From Viscum album (Eukaryota; Streptophyta; Magnoliopsida; Santalales; Viscaceae): a stretch of DNA of 64,000 nt. A program made the translations under genes and the position numbers. Shown here in pieces: positions 46,124 through 57,949 of this stretch. The notes under the pieces were generated by a model. It saw only the letters and a list, made by a program, of their open reading frames with translations. It made no database searches and was not told the DNA's origin. Numbering within the stretch: position 1 is the stretch's first letter; the number at the start of each line of letters is the position of its first letter. The stretch covers positions 1,904,274,644 through 1,904,338,643 of the forward strand of contig OY728163.1 in the NCBI GenBank assembly GCA_963277665.1, given 5' to 3'.

Positions 46124-47595
46124 GATGACGCCATAGGATTACTTGGTCAGATTCTAGGTCAGCTGGTTGCGGAGCCGGTTTCCTTTCCGATTATGTATGA
46201 TGATTGGAGACATATGTCTTCATCTTGGAAAAATGAAATCGTTGATTCACAAATAGAGGTAATTTTAATACATTTTGGTCCAATTGAATGTCGGTATGTT
46301 TTTAAATTCTAATATTTTCGAAATGAATTTATGTGTATAGATGTTTTTCCACTTTACGGTTGCTGATTTGCTAGCACAAAAGTGGACATTGAAAAATATG
46401 GGCAAGAAATAGAAAGACTTTAAATGCATATTATGGGGCGATGTCAATGATACTTTGTTGAGCGCTCAACAGATGTATGATAAGGTACCCAATGAGGTAT
46501 CTAGAGTGCAATGGAAAGTTTTTATTGACAGACATCGTGATGAGAAACACATGGTATTTTAATATATATTATTATATCAATCTCATTTTACATTTATATA
46601 TGTATATGAAAAGGATATGACATTGCTTACATTACTATTAAATTACATTTTATTTATTTTAGGATCTTTCAAGGAAGAATGCATCGAGTCGGGCTAAGAA
46701 AATTATCCCTCACTCTGCGGGATCAAAGAGTTTTTCTAGAAGCTGATCAGCTCTGGTAAATTTTTATTAGTTTAAATATTTATAAAAAAATATTATCGGT
46801 TTAACATATTAAATTGTTGATTTTTTTAATGTAGTCATAGAGTTTAGGGCACCAAGCATCCTGAACAGAAGTGTGGTTGGATGTTTATAAAAAATCTGAT
46901 GGGAGTTTTGTTGATGAGTCTGCCAAAGAAGTTGGGGTATGAATTCATTTTTTCATTATAATAACTTTTTATCAGTTTTCACTATGTTAATATATATTGC
47001 TTCTAATATGAATGATATTTCATTTAAAGGTAAAAATTAAAGAACTATGAGATTTCATTTCCGCGTGGTCCTACTCAGTCTCCCTGGATGACCTAGTTGG
47101 TAAAGTGTTTGGGAAGGAGCATCCTGGTCGAGTGTGTGAGATGAGTTTGGGACTCCTACCATCTGAGGTCTTTATCAGGCCTTTGAGGATTGAAGTTGCA
47201 TCTACTCTTGGTTGTAGTTGAGATGTTCAGAGACATTATGTTTCTATGAAAAACACAATTCAGGAACAGGGGGCTCAGATATCTGCTTTGCAGAAAGCAT
47301 TGGTTGATTTATATCAGAAGATGACTGGATCTATCCCTTGTGATATTGCATCGATGACGGGTGGTGAGTAGGTAAATCACACAACTTCAAAATCATTTAG
47401 TTTTTAAACATTTATTGGTTTTAAGTTTAAATATAAATATACAACATTATTTAATTTTGAATATAATTGTCTTACAGATGCCGATAGCAGGAAGTAGAGA
47501 TAGAGGTGGAGAGGGTGGCAAGCAGTGTTCATCATCGGACAATGATTAGTGGTCTTGTTGTTATGTTGGACAAATGTGGAAATAGAGGGTTTGTT

Positions 47596-47644
47596 CATGT
47601 ATCATGTATCATGTATCATGTATCATGTATCATGTATCATGTGT
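47596..47644 (+). repeat. 7-bp microsatellite
   Basis: About six to seven copies of tcatgta just after the CACTA gene stop. Confidence 0.9.
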
Positions 47645-47660
47645 GGCACAGAGTATTCAA

Positions 47661-47723
47661 CTAACATTTTCGTGACCTAACATTTTCATGACCTAACATT
47701 TTCATGACCTAACATGTTCAAGA
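47661..47723 (+). repeat. 16-bp tandem repeat, four units
   Basis: ctaacattttcatgac repeated three times with one change (cgtgac), followed by a partial fourth unit. Confidence 0.9.
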
Positions 47724-47944
47724 TTCCCCATGTTTGATAAAGACATTGGAATTTGATATGGCTTGATGATTTAGTAAGGTAGTGAGTCTAGAATTGGTGT
47801 AGTATGAAGTTGGTGGAGTATGAAGTAATCTATGTTCCACATGGAAGATAGATATATCTAATAGTTTCATTTGAGTTATGTTAGGATGTGTATCTTAATA
47901 TTTTAGGCTAATTATTATGTGGTTTATTTTATTCATTTTATTCA

Positions 47945-50270
47945 TGTTGGAGACACAAGCCCCACAGTCGTGTCATTCAAGGATGGGCCCCAAAAACATT
48001 GGGTCAACCATTGACCACATTCAAAACATGGGAATGATCACTTATCATAAGAGATCCTTTTAAGTGTGTTCCCTAGATGGTAGGAGAACCTATTTTGGCC
48101 ATGCGTCGTCACTATAGGGGAGAATAATACATGGAGGATGATGGAGATCCAAATTGGGAGCTACACCACAATGTGTTTGAGCACATTGAGTGAGTCTATA
48201 AATAAGAGAGATTCAACCCCATTATCAAGGGGAAGGCCCTGAGGTTGGTCATTGTTTGAGATGAGACTAAGATATGAGATTTGGCATCTCTTTGTATCCC
48301 ATGAAACTTAGAATCCATCCATATGTAGTTTTGAAATGGTTGAAATCCAATTGACCAAGCTCATACTGTTCACACTATATTTTCCTTTAAAATCTCTCAG
48401 AAACCATTAAAATGCACCTATCTCAACCCACAATGTGCCTGAAGCGGTTTATCATTGACCACATACTACTTTTATAAATAACTCGTATTGAACTTCTTTT
48501 GTTTGAGTATTTTTCAAGAACACTCAACTTTAATATTCGACATCTCTAAGGCCATATTCTAACACCTTTTATCGAAGGTACCCCGATATCAATTTGAGCA
48601 TGCTCACCACTGCTTGTAACCAAATTTCAATGACATCTCTTGATCTTACCAAATCTTACTCGTTTATGTCACAATTAGAAAAAAACATTCTAGTGCATTT
48701 TTGATCCAACACACCTAGATAATCAAAAGGTATCCCAAGCCTAATGCCTAAACTCCAGCTTCTACCAAGTATGTATTTGAACCATTACCTAGAATTCACC
48801 ATGCAATGCAATAGTACCAAGTTCCAATTATCAAGAAACTCAAAAAACTAAAACAACCATCCAACGACTGGTCTAACACTCACATGAGTGTTACCCTCCA
48901 ATATTTGACATTTGTAATCCATATCTTAAGGCTTTCTATAAATCAATCTTTGTGTAAACCTCCAATGGATTCCTTCCATCCAAACAAAAAGGAATTGGTT
49001 TTAATTATTTATCCTGGTATATAGATGCTCTCCCAATATACTTAGTATGGTGTCAATATATTAGGAATGACTGAATCTAGAATAATAGTACACTAAGTTG
49101 CTAAACATTACCCTTTCTTGGTCTACAAATAAAAACATTCTAACATTTTTGAAAAATTATATTGATAGGCCTATTTATATATTTCGATACATGATCCATC
49201 AAAACATTTTATACTTTCCTTGAACCAACCCTTGATGCCATGTCTCTCGATGATGTGTGACTAGGTCCAACAATGGGTCAACCACATCAGCGCACCCTAA
49301 AACCATCATTGTACTTCTATGGTGTATCTTTAAAGGGTTACACCCCAAAAAGATCACATCATATTTAACATGATGCATAGATGGAAGTCTCATATCCCCT
49401 TCAAAATTTGATCATTGAAGCATCAATCAATCCACTCCAGACTTACTTGTTTAAGATATTCCCATCTTAATAACTGGTGTTTTAATTAAGGTATTGATCA
49501 CACAACCTTATATCCCAATGATACCATGTTATTTCATGCATAACAAAAAAATTCCAACAATGAATCTCATCACTCATCAATGGTTGGGTAATCCACTAAC
49601 CACCTTTCCATCATGTTTCCATGAATTCATAGACACATTACTGATCGGTGAAACTCATGGATCACTTATTTATCTCAAGCACAAATCTATCATCCAGAAT
49701 TAGTTTAAACTCAAACCTGTGTTTTAAAAGTCATCGTCATGTTTGATATTTGAAATATTTAATATACCAACTCATTGGATTCATGAAGTCATTCTGATAA
49801 TTTCCAATTGGTCCATTATAGTTGTGTCCCTCTACATGAAAGGTTATAGTTTCCATAATACTCATCATTCTCCCTACCTTAGGAATTTCTTGGGCAACAT
49901 TTTATTGAAAAAAAAACTTTCCATGGAACATGCTTTATCCACTACTGAATGTGGTTCCAAAACCAGGATAACACACTTATATTAATCATCAACCTGAATT
50001 GAAAAAACACTATCCTCTTACAAGTGTTACAGTATAGGTTTTCTCATAGACGCATGTGTGATGCTCTTACCAAGTCATGTTTAAGAACATCATCTGTATC
50101 AAACATAAAGGTCAAACTAAAACTAATCAATAGTGTTGTCATACCCAATTATTTTTTACAATGTTATCCTGAGCACTGGGTTAAATCATCCTTATTAGGA
50201 TGGCTCAAGGATACATCTTATAAGTTCGTGCTATGTAGTTTGAAGGATTACGGTTTAGAAGTTGGTTCTA
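47945..50270 (+). other. Unassigned segment, perhaps an LTR-type insertion in the CACTA
   Basis: Starts TGTTGGAGACAC after a composition change. A TATA-like ctataaataagag at about 48195-48207 with attcaacccc downstream suits a plus-oriented LTR. No matching end or target duplication was found, and the small open frames (49494-49985, 50024-50302) show no known domain. Confidence 0.25.
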
Positions 50271-51550
50271 TACGGTTTAAAGTCTTAGATTTAGATCTAT
50301 GAAACATTATTAGATGGATGAGATGATATGGTTTCGATTATTATATTATATGTTCTACGTACATCATTTTTTATGAAACATTGTTAGATTGTTGACTACT
50401 GAACATTGTTGGATGGTTTAGATTATTCTGTTATATGTTCTCTGCACATGGTTTTTTTCTAGGGTATTGGTACTGGGGTTGTAGAATCTGTTTCAATTTT
50501 TTATTTTTAAATCTATATTTAGCGATGGGTTAAACCACTGCTAACAAAATGGACCATATTTAGCGTCAGTTTAAACTGCCACTATAGTTTGATATTCTCT
50601 TATTAGTAGTGGTTAAAACCGCCGCTAAATACACTATTTTTTCACATGAAACTGCCAATAAACCCACCAAAACCTCCACTAAATATGTTTACTACGACAC
50701 TTCCCATAAACCACCGCTAAATTGAAGAAACCTCCACGTTTTGGATGATGACACCCAATTTAGCTGCAGTTTTATGAAGCCATCACAGAATCATATGGAA
50801 ATGGTTTAAACTGCCTCCATATTAAAAAAAACTGCCGCTATGAAGTGCTTTTCTTGTAGTGCTGCCAGTAAGGATATCCCAAGAACATACTGATCAATGT
50901 CAAGCATATCCCTCTCAATGGATAGTCTAGAAGCATGTTTCAAATCTAATATATTATCCAATGTCAAACAAACCCCTCTTGAAGGATAGCCCAGAAGTAT
51001 GTGATACATCCCACCGGCTAGAATAGCCCAAATGTACATGCTGACCAAATGCCTAGCGTATTCCACTCCGAGGATAGTGCTATGATCGTGCTGTGTCCCA
51101 CATGTCTTCTATGTCGACCAAACATGTTTCATGTCTTACAAGGTGACCAATAGGTCAAAACTGCCTGCTCAACTGTAGAATATAGAAATAAAATACATAT
51201 GATACATAATGCAAATGACATATCAAACATCACGTCAAATCAAACAACATCATAATAACAGTCGTCACAATCCATATGCTAATAACACAAGCACAAATAA
51301 AATACTATACACATGCATGTCATGTGATCAAACATCAAACATAGGTCTTACAACTACACATGCACTCCAACAATCATGCCAATAACTCATATATAACATG
51401 CGCTAATGTCAATGGATTCATATCTTAGGTTCAACGATTATTGGCGGCAATGGTTGACATCCGAGTTTAACTGCACCACTGAAACCTTATTTCTTTTGTA
51501 AACATAAATATGTTTAAAATTCTTCTCATCGAGAAGAACCCAATGACATT

Positions 51551-51555
51551 GATGA
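51551..51555. repeat. Target-site duplication of gypsy-2, left
   Basis: gatga, against gacga at 62261-62265; the single difference is a CpG-type transition. Confidence 0.75.
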
Positions 51556-52244
51556 TGTAACGTCCCGGTTCCGGGTGCTGCCTAGAGGTTCCCCATACTG
51601 GGTTGGTCACATGGCCTCAAGCGCATTTCCCCAAACGCCAGAGGCTGCCGACTAGCAGCGAGGGCCTTGGGTGTTATAGAGGGGAAACTATGCCCTTGTT
51701 GGCAGAGTAAAGCAGCAAAAGTAAACAGATAATAATAATGAAAGCAGTAATAATACCATACAATAGTAAATAGCCAAAGACTGAAAGTAAATAAACAACT
51801 GCAACATATATATATCTTAATAATGATACATGATACATGTATCTAGGAAACCAGACAAACAAGTCACAATGTTGGAATATAGTACTAAACCAATGTACAA
51901 AGGGAAAACAAGTAAAAAACTCATCAGCATCACAATCCTCACCTTGGTCTCATGCTCTCCAACTCCACAATAGTCAAGTACCTGAAGTAAAAGGGTGCTT
52001 GCACTTATCTAGACATGTAGTAATATAATATATTTGGGCCCAAAAGCATGACCCAAATAGGGTGTGAGACGAATCCCAGTAGGCAAGCACCCAAAGATCT
52101 GTGCCTAGAAGTCAGTGAATATATATGGCAGCCAATATAAAAAATGATGCAATAGAAAGGGAAGTAATCAAAAGTAAACAATCCTACAGTTTCAATTATA
52201 CTCATTTTCATATATCAAGTAAGAAACTAATCAAAAGTAACTAA

Positions 52245-52418
52245 CCCTCTAGTAAGTACACACGGCCTAACCCCTCTGGTTCAATCAACAAACACAAGAA
52301 AACCTCTGGGAAGTACTCACAGTCTAACCCCTCTGGTTCATCTTTAGCAAAGAATCTCTAAGGAAGTACTCACTGTCAATTTTCCCCGTAGTCTCGTATC
52401 GGTAACTATTGACACTCT
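52245..52418 (-). repeat. ~60-bp tandem units, gypsy-2 left LTR
   Basis: Units share ctctgggaagtactcac and taacccctctggttca or gtcaattttccc; the array continues beyond the insertion at 53120-53300 and matches 60970-61320 in the other LTR. Confidence 0.7.
52404..52418. repeat. 15-bp direct repeat flanking the SINE-like insertion, left
   Basis: aactattgacactct, identical to 53120-53134. Confidence 0.85.
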
Positions 52419-52804
52419 ACTCCAATGGCCTGAAGGCCTTCATTTTTATTGATTTTGATAATCCACCTTACAAGGGGTGAGGTGGAACCCTTACAAGGCC
52501 GGTAGGTGTAAGTATTACATGGCCCGTAGGCCTTAGAGGAATTCATTGACCATAGGCTTCAAACATTACATACAACCTAAACTAACTACTTGGAACTGCT
52601 CCTCCCCAACATCTTCATTGTGAAATCATCTCTCCACCTTCGCATGGATGTTCAGATAGGATTTTCCATGCATGCACATTCTTGTCCCGATGGCAGGTGC
52701 CATACCCTCTCATTCTTACAATTAGTTTAGCTTCTACTATGGTGAAAACTCCTTGCTCCTCCTCCTTCTGAAGTTTTTTCCTTTGTAGGTTGTCTGGTTT
52801 GCAT

Positions 52805-52925
52805 CTGCACTTAAGGTGGCCCGAAGGCCTTGAGGTGGCCCGAAGGCCTTACTGACCCGAAGGCCTGGGTGGCCCGAAGGCCTTAAAGGACTCGGGGACC
52901 AAATCAGTGGCCCTAAGGCCCGAAC
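52805..52925. repeat. ggcccgaaggcctt repeats inside the SINE-like insertion
   Basis: Four to five copies of (t)ggcccgaaggcctt, of which aaggcctt and the wider unit are near-palindromic; further variants stand at 52428-52440 and 52535-52560. Confidence 0.8.
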
Positions 52926-52949
52926 GTGGGAATATTCCCATCTGCTACA

Positions 52950-53032
52950 GTGTCAAACAGTTCCTACTATAGTCCCGCTACAGTTCCTGCTACTGTCTGC
53001 TGTAGTACCTGCTACAGTGCCTGCTACAGTAC
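52950..53032. repeat. ctgctacagt repeats inside the SINE-like insertion
   Basis: About seven degenerate copies of cctgctacagt, 10-15 bp apart. Confidence 0.8.
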
Positions 53033-53119
53033 TCGAAAATTAGCCACCGTCTGAATTTAATCTCGGGCCTCCTGGATGCACTTAAGGAGTCCTCACCAAC
53101 TGGGCTGAGGCTCATGTGC

Positions 53120-53134
53120 AACTATTGACACTCT
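53120..53134. repeat. 15-bp direct repeat flanking the SINE-like insertion, right
   Basis: aactattgacactct, identical to 52404-52418. Confidence 0.85.
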
Positions 53135-54264
53135 GAGGAAGCACTCAACGTCCAATTCCCCCTGTAGTCTCATAATGAGGAACTACATACACTCCGAGGG
53201 ATCACAAAGTCCACCCCCTATAGTCTCACAACGTAATAGAAAACATACAATCTGCGGAAGCCCTCAGTGTCCATTACTCCTATGGTCTACTATACCAGGT
53301 TCCCACAACCCTGTGTAAGTCAATCGTGCACAAACGGTATATGGCAGCCAAAGTAAACCTCAAGAATTACTTGGATAAACAGTCTACAACATATAACAAC
53401 ATCATATAATATCACTCCATCCTAACAATACTAGGCATGGAAAACTAAGCAGCCTAACAGGAAAGGCTAGACCAAATGGTCAATATCAAGAAAACATGGG
53501 CAACACATCCACAACAAGGTAAATAACCCAATTTAAAAACATAAATCATCTACTCAGGCACACAAGGCATATCAGGCATTAATAGGGCAAAAACCATAAA
53601 CACGTAATACCCCGAACAAGGATATTGGGAACTTTTGCACAAATAACACAAAGACTAACTAAGGAAAGGCATAAACCACCTACCTTAGTGTTGAATAATC
53701 GATATACGTGAACCTCAGGCCTTGAATCGCCCTAGAACGCCGTAGATCTACCAAAACGCTAAAAACGTTCAACTGAGTATATCTCATAAAAGAAGAGGAA
53801 TTAGGAAATGAGGCTCTAGAAGAAGGAAGGGCTGACCGTGGCGATTCCAATGAAATTGATGATAGTTGAATTAGATAATGGATGAAGATTCAAGGTCTTA
53901 GAGATGAATCGACAGTCTCGTTCGCTCCCAGACAAGATGAACCTAGAAGAAGATCTTTTTGTGAACAAGACATGACCCCAGTCCAATTTAACAATTAAAA
54001 ATAAAAGTACATGGTGTGTCTTTTAAAAGAACATGATGTGTACTTTCCTTTACTGGGCCCTTCATTAGGTGGACTCCAGGTCACCTGACACGGCCATGTA
54101 CTCGGTCATTACATGGACAGTACACAATCACCCGCGACAACCGGGTACACGATGTGTGCTTCAAAGTACACAGTGTGTACTCCTTAAATTTCCAGATTCT
54201 CCTCTTTTCTCAAAAACACCAGAAAAGGAAACTGATACCTAAAAAAAAGGTCTGGGTTCTTACA

Positions 54265-54280
54265 AACTTTCCCCCTTAGA
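54265..54280 (-). other. gypsy-2 polypurine tract
   Basis: aactttcccccttag on the plus strand is CTAAGGGGGAAAGTT on the element strand, directly upstream of the 3' LTR. Confidence 0.85.
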
Positions 54281-54480
54281 GAAATTTGTCCCCAAGTTTC
54301 TCTATCAAGGTGGTGTAGAAGAAGAATCCTTGAACATCTCCGACCACTATGATCACACATCGGCCTCCCTCTCCCAAGTCTCGTCATGTACTCGCCAGTG
54401 CTACCATAGCACAGAGAACCTTTGCACTGTGATCAACAATCCAGATAGGATGCTCCTTGAATGAGGCATCCACCTCTAGC
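54281..54480 (-). pseudogene. gypsy-2 chromodomain remnant
   Basis: Read with frame changes, the minus strand gives WIVDHSAKVLC, then WRVHDETWERE and a CDHSG tail (about 54330-54470). VDHSxKVLR and W-x(4-6)-ETWERE belong to the C-terminal chromodomain of chromoviruses. One stop and one shift break it. Confidence 0.65.
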
Positions 54481-54581
54481 TAAACCTCCTTAGGTTGAAA
54501 AACCTGAGACAGGTCTGAGAAGTAACATCGTACCTGATAAACGTGGAAGATGTCGTGCATAGCCCAGTACCTCTGAGGTAA

Positions 54582-55125
54582 CTACAACCGATAGGAAACC
54601 GGTCCGACTCTCTCCAATACCTCAAATGACTCAACGTATCTCGACGAAAGCTTACCCTGTCTTCTAATTCCCCTGTGTCCCAACCTCAGTGTGACACACC
54701 GGAAAAACTGATCTCTGACCTCGAACTCCAGAGGCCATCTCCATCGATCAACATAAGACTTTTGTTGTGACTGTGCAGTAGCCATCACCTTCCTAATCAA
54801 CTCTATCTGTTTTGTGGTATCCTGAACAAGACAAGGTCCCAACATATCTGTCTCTCCTGCCTCCAGCCAACATAAGGGTGATCGACATGACCTACTGTAC
54901 AAAGCCTCATAAGTTGCCATATGAATAGTTGTTTGAAAACTATTATTGTAGAAAAAATACACAATAGGTATGTGCTTCTTCCAAGAACCTCCAATTTTTA
55001 GGACGCATGCTCAAAGCATATCCTCCAGCACCTGAATCATACGCTCGGATTGGCCATCTATCTAGGGGTGGTAAGCTGTACTCAAAAGTACCTATGTACC
55101 TAAAGCTCTCTGTAATCCCTGCCAT
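54582..55125 (-). pseudogene. gypsy-2 integrase C-terminal part
   Basis: Open stretch of 126 residues (54582-54962) reads FYNNSFQTTIHMATYEALY, then RSPLCWLEAGE, KSYVDRWRWPLEFEVRDQFF and SSRYVESFEVLERVGPVSYRL in overlapping short blocks. These are the NNSYHSSIGMAPYEALYGR, RSPLCW, KSYAD and FEVLERVGPVAYRL landmarks of plant gypsy integrases. Upstream, the core (about 55000-55380) is readable only in pieces such as SSIQVLEDMLRACVL. Confidence 0.85.
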
Positions 55126-55347
55126 ACCTGAGAGGTAAAACGAGCATCCATGTCTGAAACAATGAAGTACGGAACTCCATGTAAATGCATAATCTGTTAG
55201 ATGTACAACCTTCCCAACTCATCCACACTGAAGGTATCCTTGATCAATAAGAAGTGTGCAACCTTCGTGAGCCTGCCAATGACAACCCAAACTACATCAT
55301 TCCTTCAAGAAGACCTCGGTAAACCTATCATGAAGTCCGTCGTGACA

Positions 55348-55661
55348 TCATTCCACTTCCACTTGGGAATCGGTAACTCCTGCAAAATCCCTACTAGTCG
55401 CTGATGCTCCGCCTTCACCTACTGATAGGTATAACACCTCATGAAAAAACCAGCAACATCTCTCTTCATACCAGGCCACCAATACCGACGGTTCATATCT
55501 CGATACATCTTGGTGACACCAGGATAAACTTTCCAAATTGAGGAATGAAATCCCCGTATCAGCTCCTCGTGTATGTCTCCTAACACCCATACACGCCCAT
55601 GAAAATGAAAGATCTCATCACCACCTATGGTCCATCCAGAAATATGGTCCTCTCCTGACAC
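55348..55661 (-). pseudogene. gypsy-2 integrase zinc-binding domain
   Basis: MYRDMNRRYWWPGMKRDVAG is followed by CYTYQ, where CxxC is expected, so the second Cys is changed to Tyr. HSSIWKVYPG upstream corresponds to HSSxxSxHPG, with the His pair damaged as well. Inactive. Confidence 0.85.
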
Positions 55662-55849
55662 ATTTTCCCATAGGACTAGGAATTCAGAATCTGATAGCTA
55701 CCTCATTCTCGCTCGATCAAGTATAGTAGAGGTAACATCCACAAAAGAAAGAAACATATACCCCTGTCTATCATGCACCTCCAAATTCATCTCAGAGAAC
55801 AGAGTCATAAGCTGCCACTCACTGTTGGCCTCCTGAACTTCCTGTACTT

Positions 55850-56270
55850 GCCTCCTCTTGGTTAACGTATTAGCCACTGCGTTGCCTTTTCCAGGCGTGT
55901 AGGCAAGCTCAAAGTCAAAGTACTGAAGGTACTCAACCTACATTCACTATCTCAAATTCAGATCGCGCTGAGTGAAGATATAATTGAGAATTTTGTGGTC
56001 AGTGAAAACCAAAAAATGCTCTCCCAAAAGACAATGTCTTCAACAGTGTAAGGCATCAACAACCACAACTAACTCGAGATCATGCGTCAGGTAATTACTC
56101 TCATGTGGCCTCAACTGTTGAGACCCGTATGAAACAATGCCTTCCCCTGCATAAGAACTATCCCTAGCCCGATACTTGATGCATAACAGTAAATAGTATA
56201 GCTCTTGCCCGAATCTGGAAATACTAGTATTGGTGCCGAAGTCAACCTTCCTTTCATATCCTAAAAGGAT
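55850..56270 (-). pseudogene. gypsy-2 RNase H domain
   Basis: Readable across shifts as SYGSQQLRPHESNYLTHDLEL, then FTDHKILNYIFTQRDLNLR (shorter blocks seen separately); FTDHKxLxYIFTQxxLNxR is the conserved centre of plant gypsy RNase H. The YxDAS start near 56190 is decayed. Confidence 0.8.
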
Positions 56271-56500
56271 GACTCACAAGAATCTGACCATAAGTTTTTC
56301 GCACCCTTCTTAGTAAGGCCTTCCAGTGGTGCTTCTAAGCATGAAAAGTCTTATATAAAATGTCTTTAGTAACCATCCAGACCTAGAAAACTTCGCACCT
56401 CAAAGACGTTCTTTAGTTGCTCCCAAAAAACTACTACTCTCACTTTCTCTGGGTCTACTAATACACCTATCTCTAAGATGACATGACCCAAGAAGTGAAT

Positions 56501-57112
56501 CTAGTCCATCCAAAAGTGGCATTTTGAGAGCTTAGCATATAACTGGTGCTCTCTCAGTGTACTCAGAACGATCTCATGTTGTGTGTCATGGTCGTACAGA
56601 GTGTGAGAGTACACAAAGATATCATCCACGAAGACTACCATGAAAGAATCCAAGTATGGATGGAACACTTGGTTCATCAGTGCTATAAAAATTGTAGGGG
56701 CGTTTGTGTGGCCGAACGACATAACCACATACTCATATAGACCATACCTACTCCGAAAGGCTGTAAGAGGTACATCTAATGGTCTAACGTGCAACTGGTG
56801 ATAACCAGATTTCAAGTCGATCTTTGAGAAAATCCGGGCTCCTTGAAGCTAATCAAAGAGATCCTCAATCCTTTGGAAAGGGATATCGGTTATTGACCAT
56901 CAACTTGTTCTAATTCTGATAATCCACACAAAGTCTGAGGGTACCATCCGCATTCTTTGCAAACAGGACATGAGAACCCCAAGGAGAAGTACTAGGTCTG
57001 ATGAAACCCTTTGCATGTAACTCCTCCAACTGCTTCTTGAGCTCCTGTAACTCTGGTGTAGCCATCCTACAAGGAGGAATGGACACTGGTTCCGCCCTTG
57101 GAACAAGCTCAA
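56501..57112 (-). pseudogene. gypsy-2 reverse transcriptase
   Basis: Near 57050 the strand reads [20 protein letters not shown] and [16 protein letters not shown]. An open stretch (56501-56815) continues MKSGYHQLHVRPLDVPLTAF, FGHTNAPTIF and MVVFVDDIFVY. FVDD replaces the common FIDD, and FGxTNAP is intact. A stop precedes the MKSGYHQ block. Confidence 0.9.
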
Positions 57113-57293
57113 TAGAAAATTCTACCTCTCACTCCGGAGGAAAATCTGAAAATTCCTCTGGAAAGACATCTCTAAAATGATCGATCACTAGAAGAAATTC
57201 CAGCTGTGAAGTTCCCTGGTCATCCAAATATAGACTAGAAATCTAGGCTGTAACTCCTCCCAACCCATGATGCTCTGGTCCTTCTCTACTCGA

Positions 57294-57640
57294 CTAGAAA
57301 TCCCATTCACCCTTATGTAAGAAAAAACCACCCTCTAGTGATGTGAAACCCACCATACGATGATAACAATCGACAACAGCATGGAAGGGGACTAACCAGT
57401 CCATTCTGAGAATGACATCATAGCCCGTCATCTCTGGGACATAGAGGTCCCATAAGAAGTGACACCCACCAACCTCAAGAGGGAACTCCTTGCACTGACA
57501 TACACTAGCCATCCTTGTCCCCAACGGAGTGCCCAACGTCAAGACATCAACAAAAGTAAAGATACAATGCTCAGGTCTCTCCGCAACAACCAAAAATATA
57601 AAACTATAGGAAGCCCCTATATCGAAAAGTGTAGAAGCTA
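57294..57640 (-). pseudogene. gypsy-2 aspartic protease
   Basis: LASTLFDIGASYSF (about 57590-57640) is the active-site block with DSGA changed to DIGA, which would disable it. The following open stretch has PLEVGGCHFLWDLYVPEMTG and YDVILRMDWL, the end of the protease domain. Confidence 0.8.
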
Positions 57641-57949
57641 AAACTAAGGTAACTAGGATCGTACCTAGAACTATAGAGGGGCCAGGATCCTACTCCTTCT
57701 GGGTCTCCTCCACTGCAAAAGTATGACCTGTACCGCAACCCTGTGACCATGACTAACCACTCTGAGATGATCTACTATGTTGTCGTTGAACACCTAGTGA
57801 CTGGCTACCACAGTCACGACCTCCACCTCGGCTTGAATGGCAGGAAGAAATATAGTTCCCAGATTGATGAGAAACTGGTGGTGCTGCTCCTGAGCGTGGA
57901 GTTATAGTAGAACCTCTATCACTAGCTGCTGGTGTGAAAAAATAACAGA

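Larger units (their letters stand above)
41488..47549 (+). pseudogene. Decayed Transposase_24-type (Ptta/En/Spm) gene of the CACTA
   Basis: Exon-like pieces with plausible splice sites: 41488-41740 (Ser/Thr/Pro-rich); about 41800-41907 continued at 46124-46258 (KIVVPFDSYGVP, then PIMYDDWRHMSSSWKNEI, donor gaggtaatt); 46341-46553 (KKDFKCILWGDVNDTLL-like, VSRVQWKVFIDRHRDEKHM); 46663-46755 (SSRAKKIIPHSAGSKSF); 46835-46937 (KKSDGSFVDESAKEV); 47031-47370 (DLVGKVFGKEHPGRVCEM); 47478-47549, ending in a tag stop. The order YDDWRH, KDFK, W-F, GxKSF, DGSF and GxxxPGRV fits the plant transposase family Transposase_24. Stops (for example in 46740-46750) and shifts show that it is dead. The 4.2 kb solo LTR splits the second exon. 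Confidence 0.8.
38640..50861 (+). mobile_element. CACTA (En/Spm) transposon, 12.2 kb, with nested solo LTR
   Basis: Left end CACTACAACAAATTGAGC and right end cttttcttgtagtg (CACTACAAGAAAAG inverted). Flanking triplets are ttg (38637-38639) and ctg (50862-50864), a 3-bp duplication with one transition. Subterminal repeats of the taaaccgccgctaaat type are dense at the right end (50520-50850), with cgacggtttactaaactgctgctaa at the left. It carries remains of a Transposase_24-type gene but I see no DDE transposase (TNP2/Transposase_21), so it was probably non-autonomous. About 4.2 kb of its length is a solo LTR inserted later. Confidence 0.88.
36643..51555 (-). mobile_element. Outer gypsy-type LTR carrying nested insertions
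   Basis: Starts tgtaatgtctcgacccg with the same layout as the gypsy-2 LTR start (tgtaatgtcccggttccggg, later gactagcagcgaggg). Its own sequence is 36643-37018, 38389-38639 and 50862-51555; the pieces join at the target sites of two CACTA elements. Recurrent gatagcccagaagc words on both sides of the larger CACTA support the continuity. gypsy-2 then splits it at 51555, and 62261 onward (agaagcttgaatgag) is probably its continuation. Its far end was not found. Confidence 0.6.
52419..53119 (-). mobile_element. SINE-like insertion of about 0.7 kb with tRNA-type head
   Basis: Absent from the right LTR, which reads straight through at about 61136. Flanked by a perfect 15-bp direct repeat. On the minus strand it opens with an A-box-like CAGCCCAGTTGGTGAGG (53091-53107) and, at tRNA spacing, a B-box-like GAGATTAAATTC (53053-53064). 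Then follow ctgtagcagg repeats (52950-53032) and aaggccttcgggcca palindromic repeats (52805-52920). No poly(A) end is visible. Size and body differ from ordinary plant SINEs, so it may be a composite or unknown non-autonomous retroposon. Confidence 0.6.
51556..54264 (-). mobile_element. gypsy-2 left LTR (3' LTR) with insertion, 2709 bp
   Basis: Collinear with the right LTR except for a foreign block at 52419-53119. Contains ~60-bp tandem units (52245-52400 and 53120-53300) and a donor-like motif cacctacctta at 53677-53687. Confidence 0.9.
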
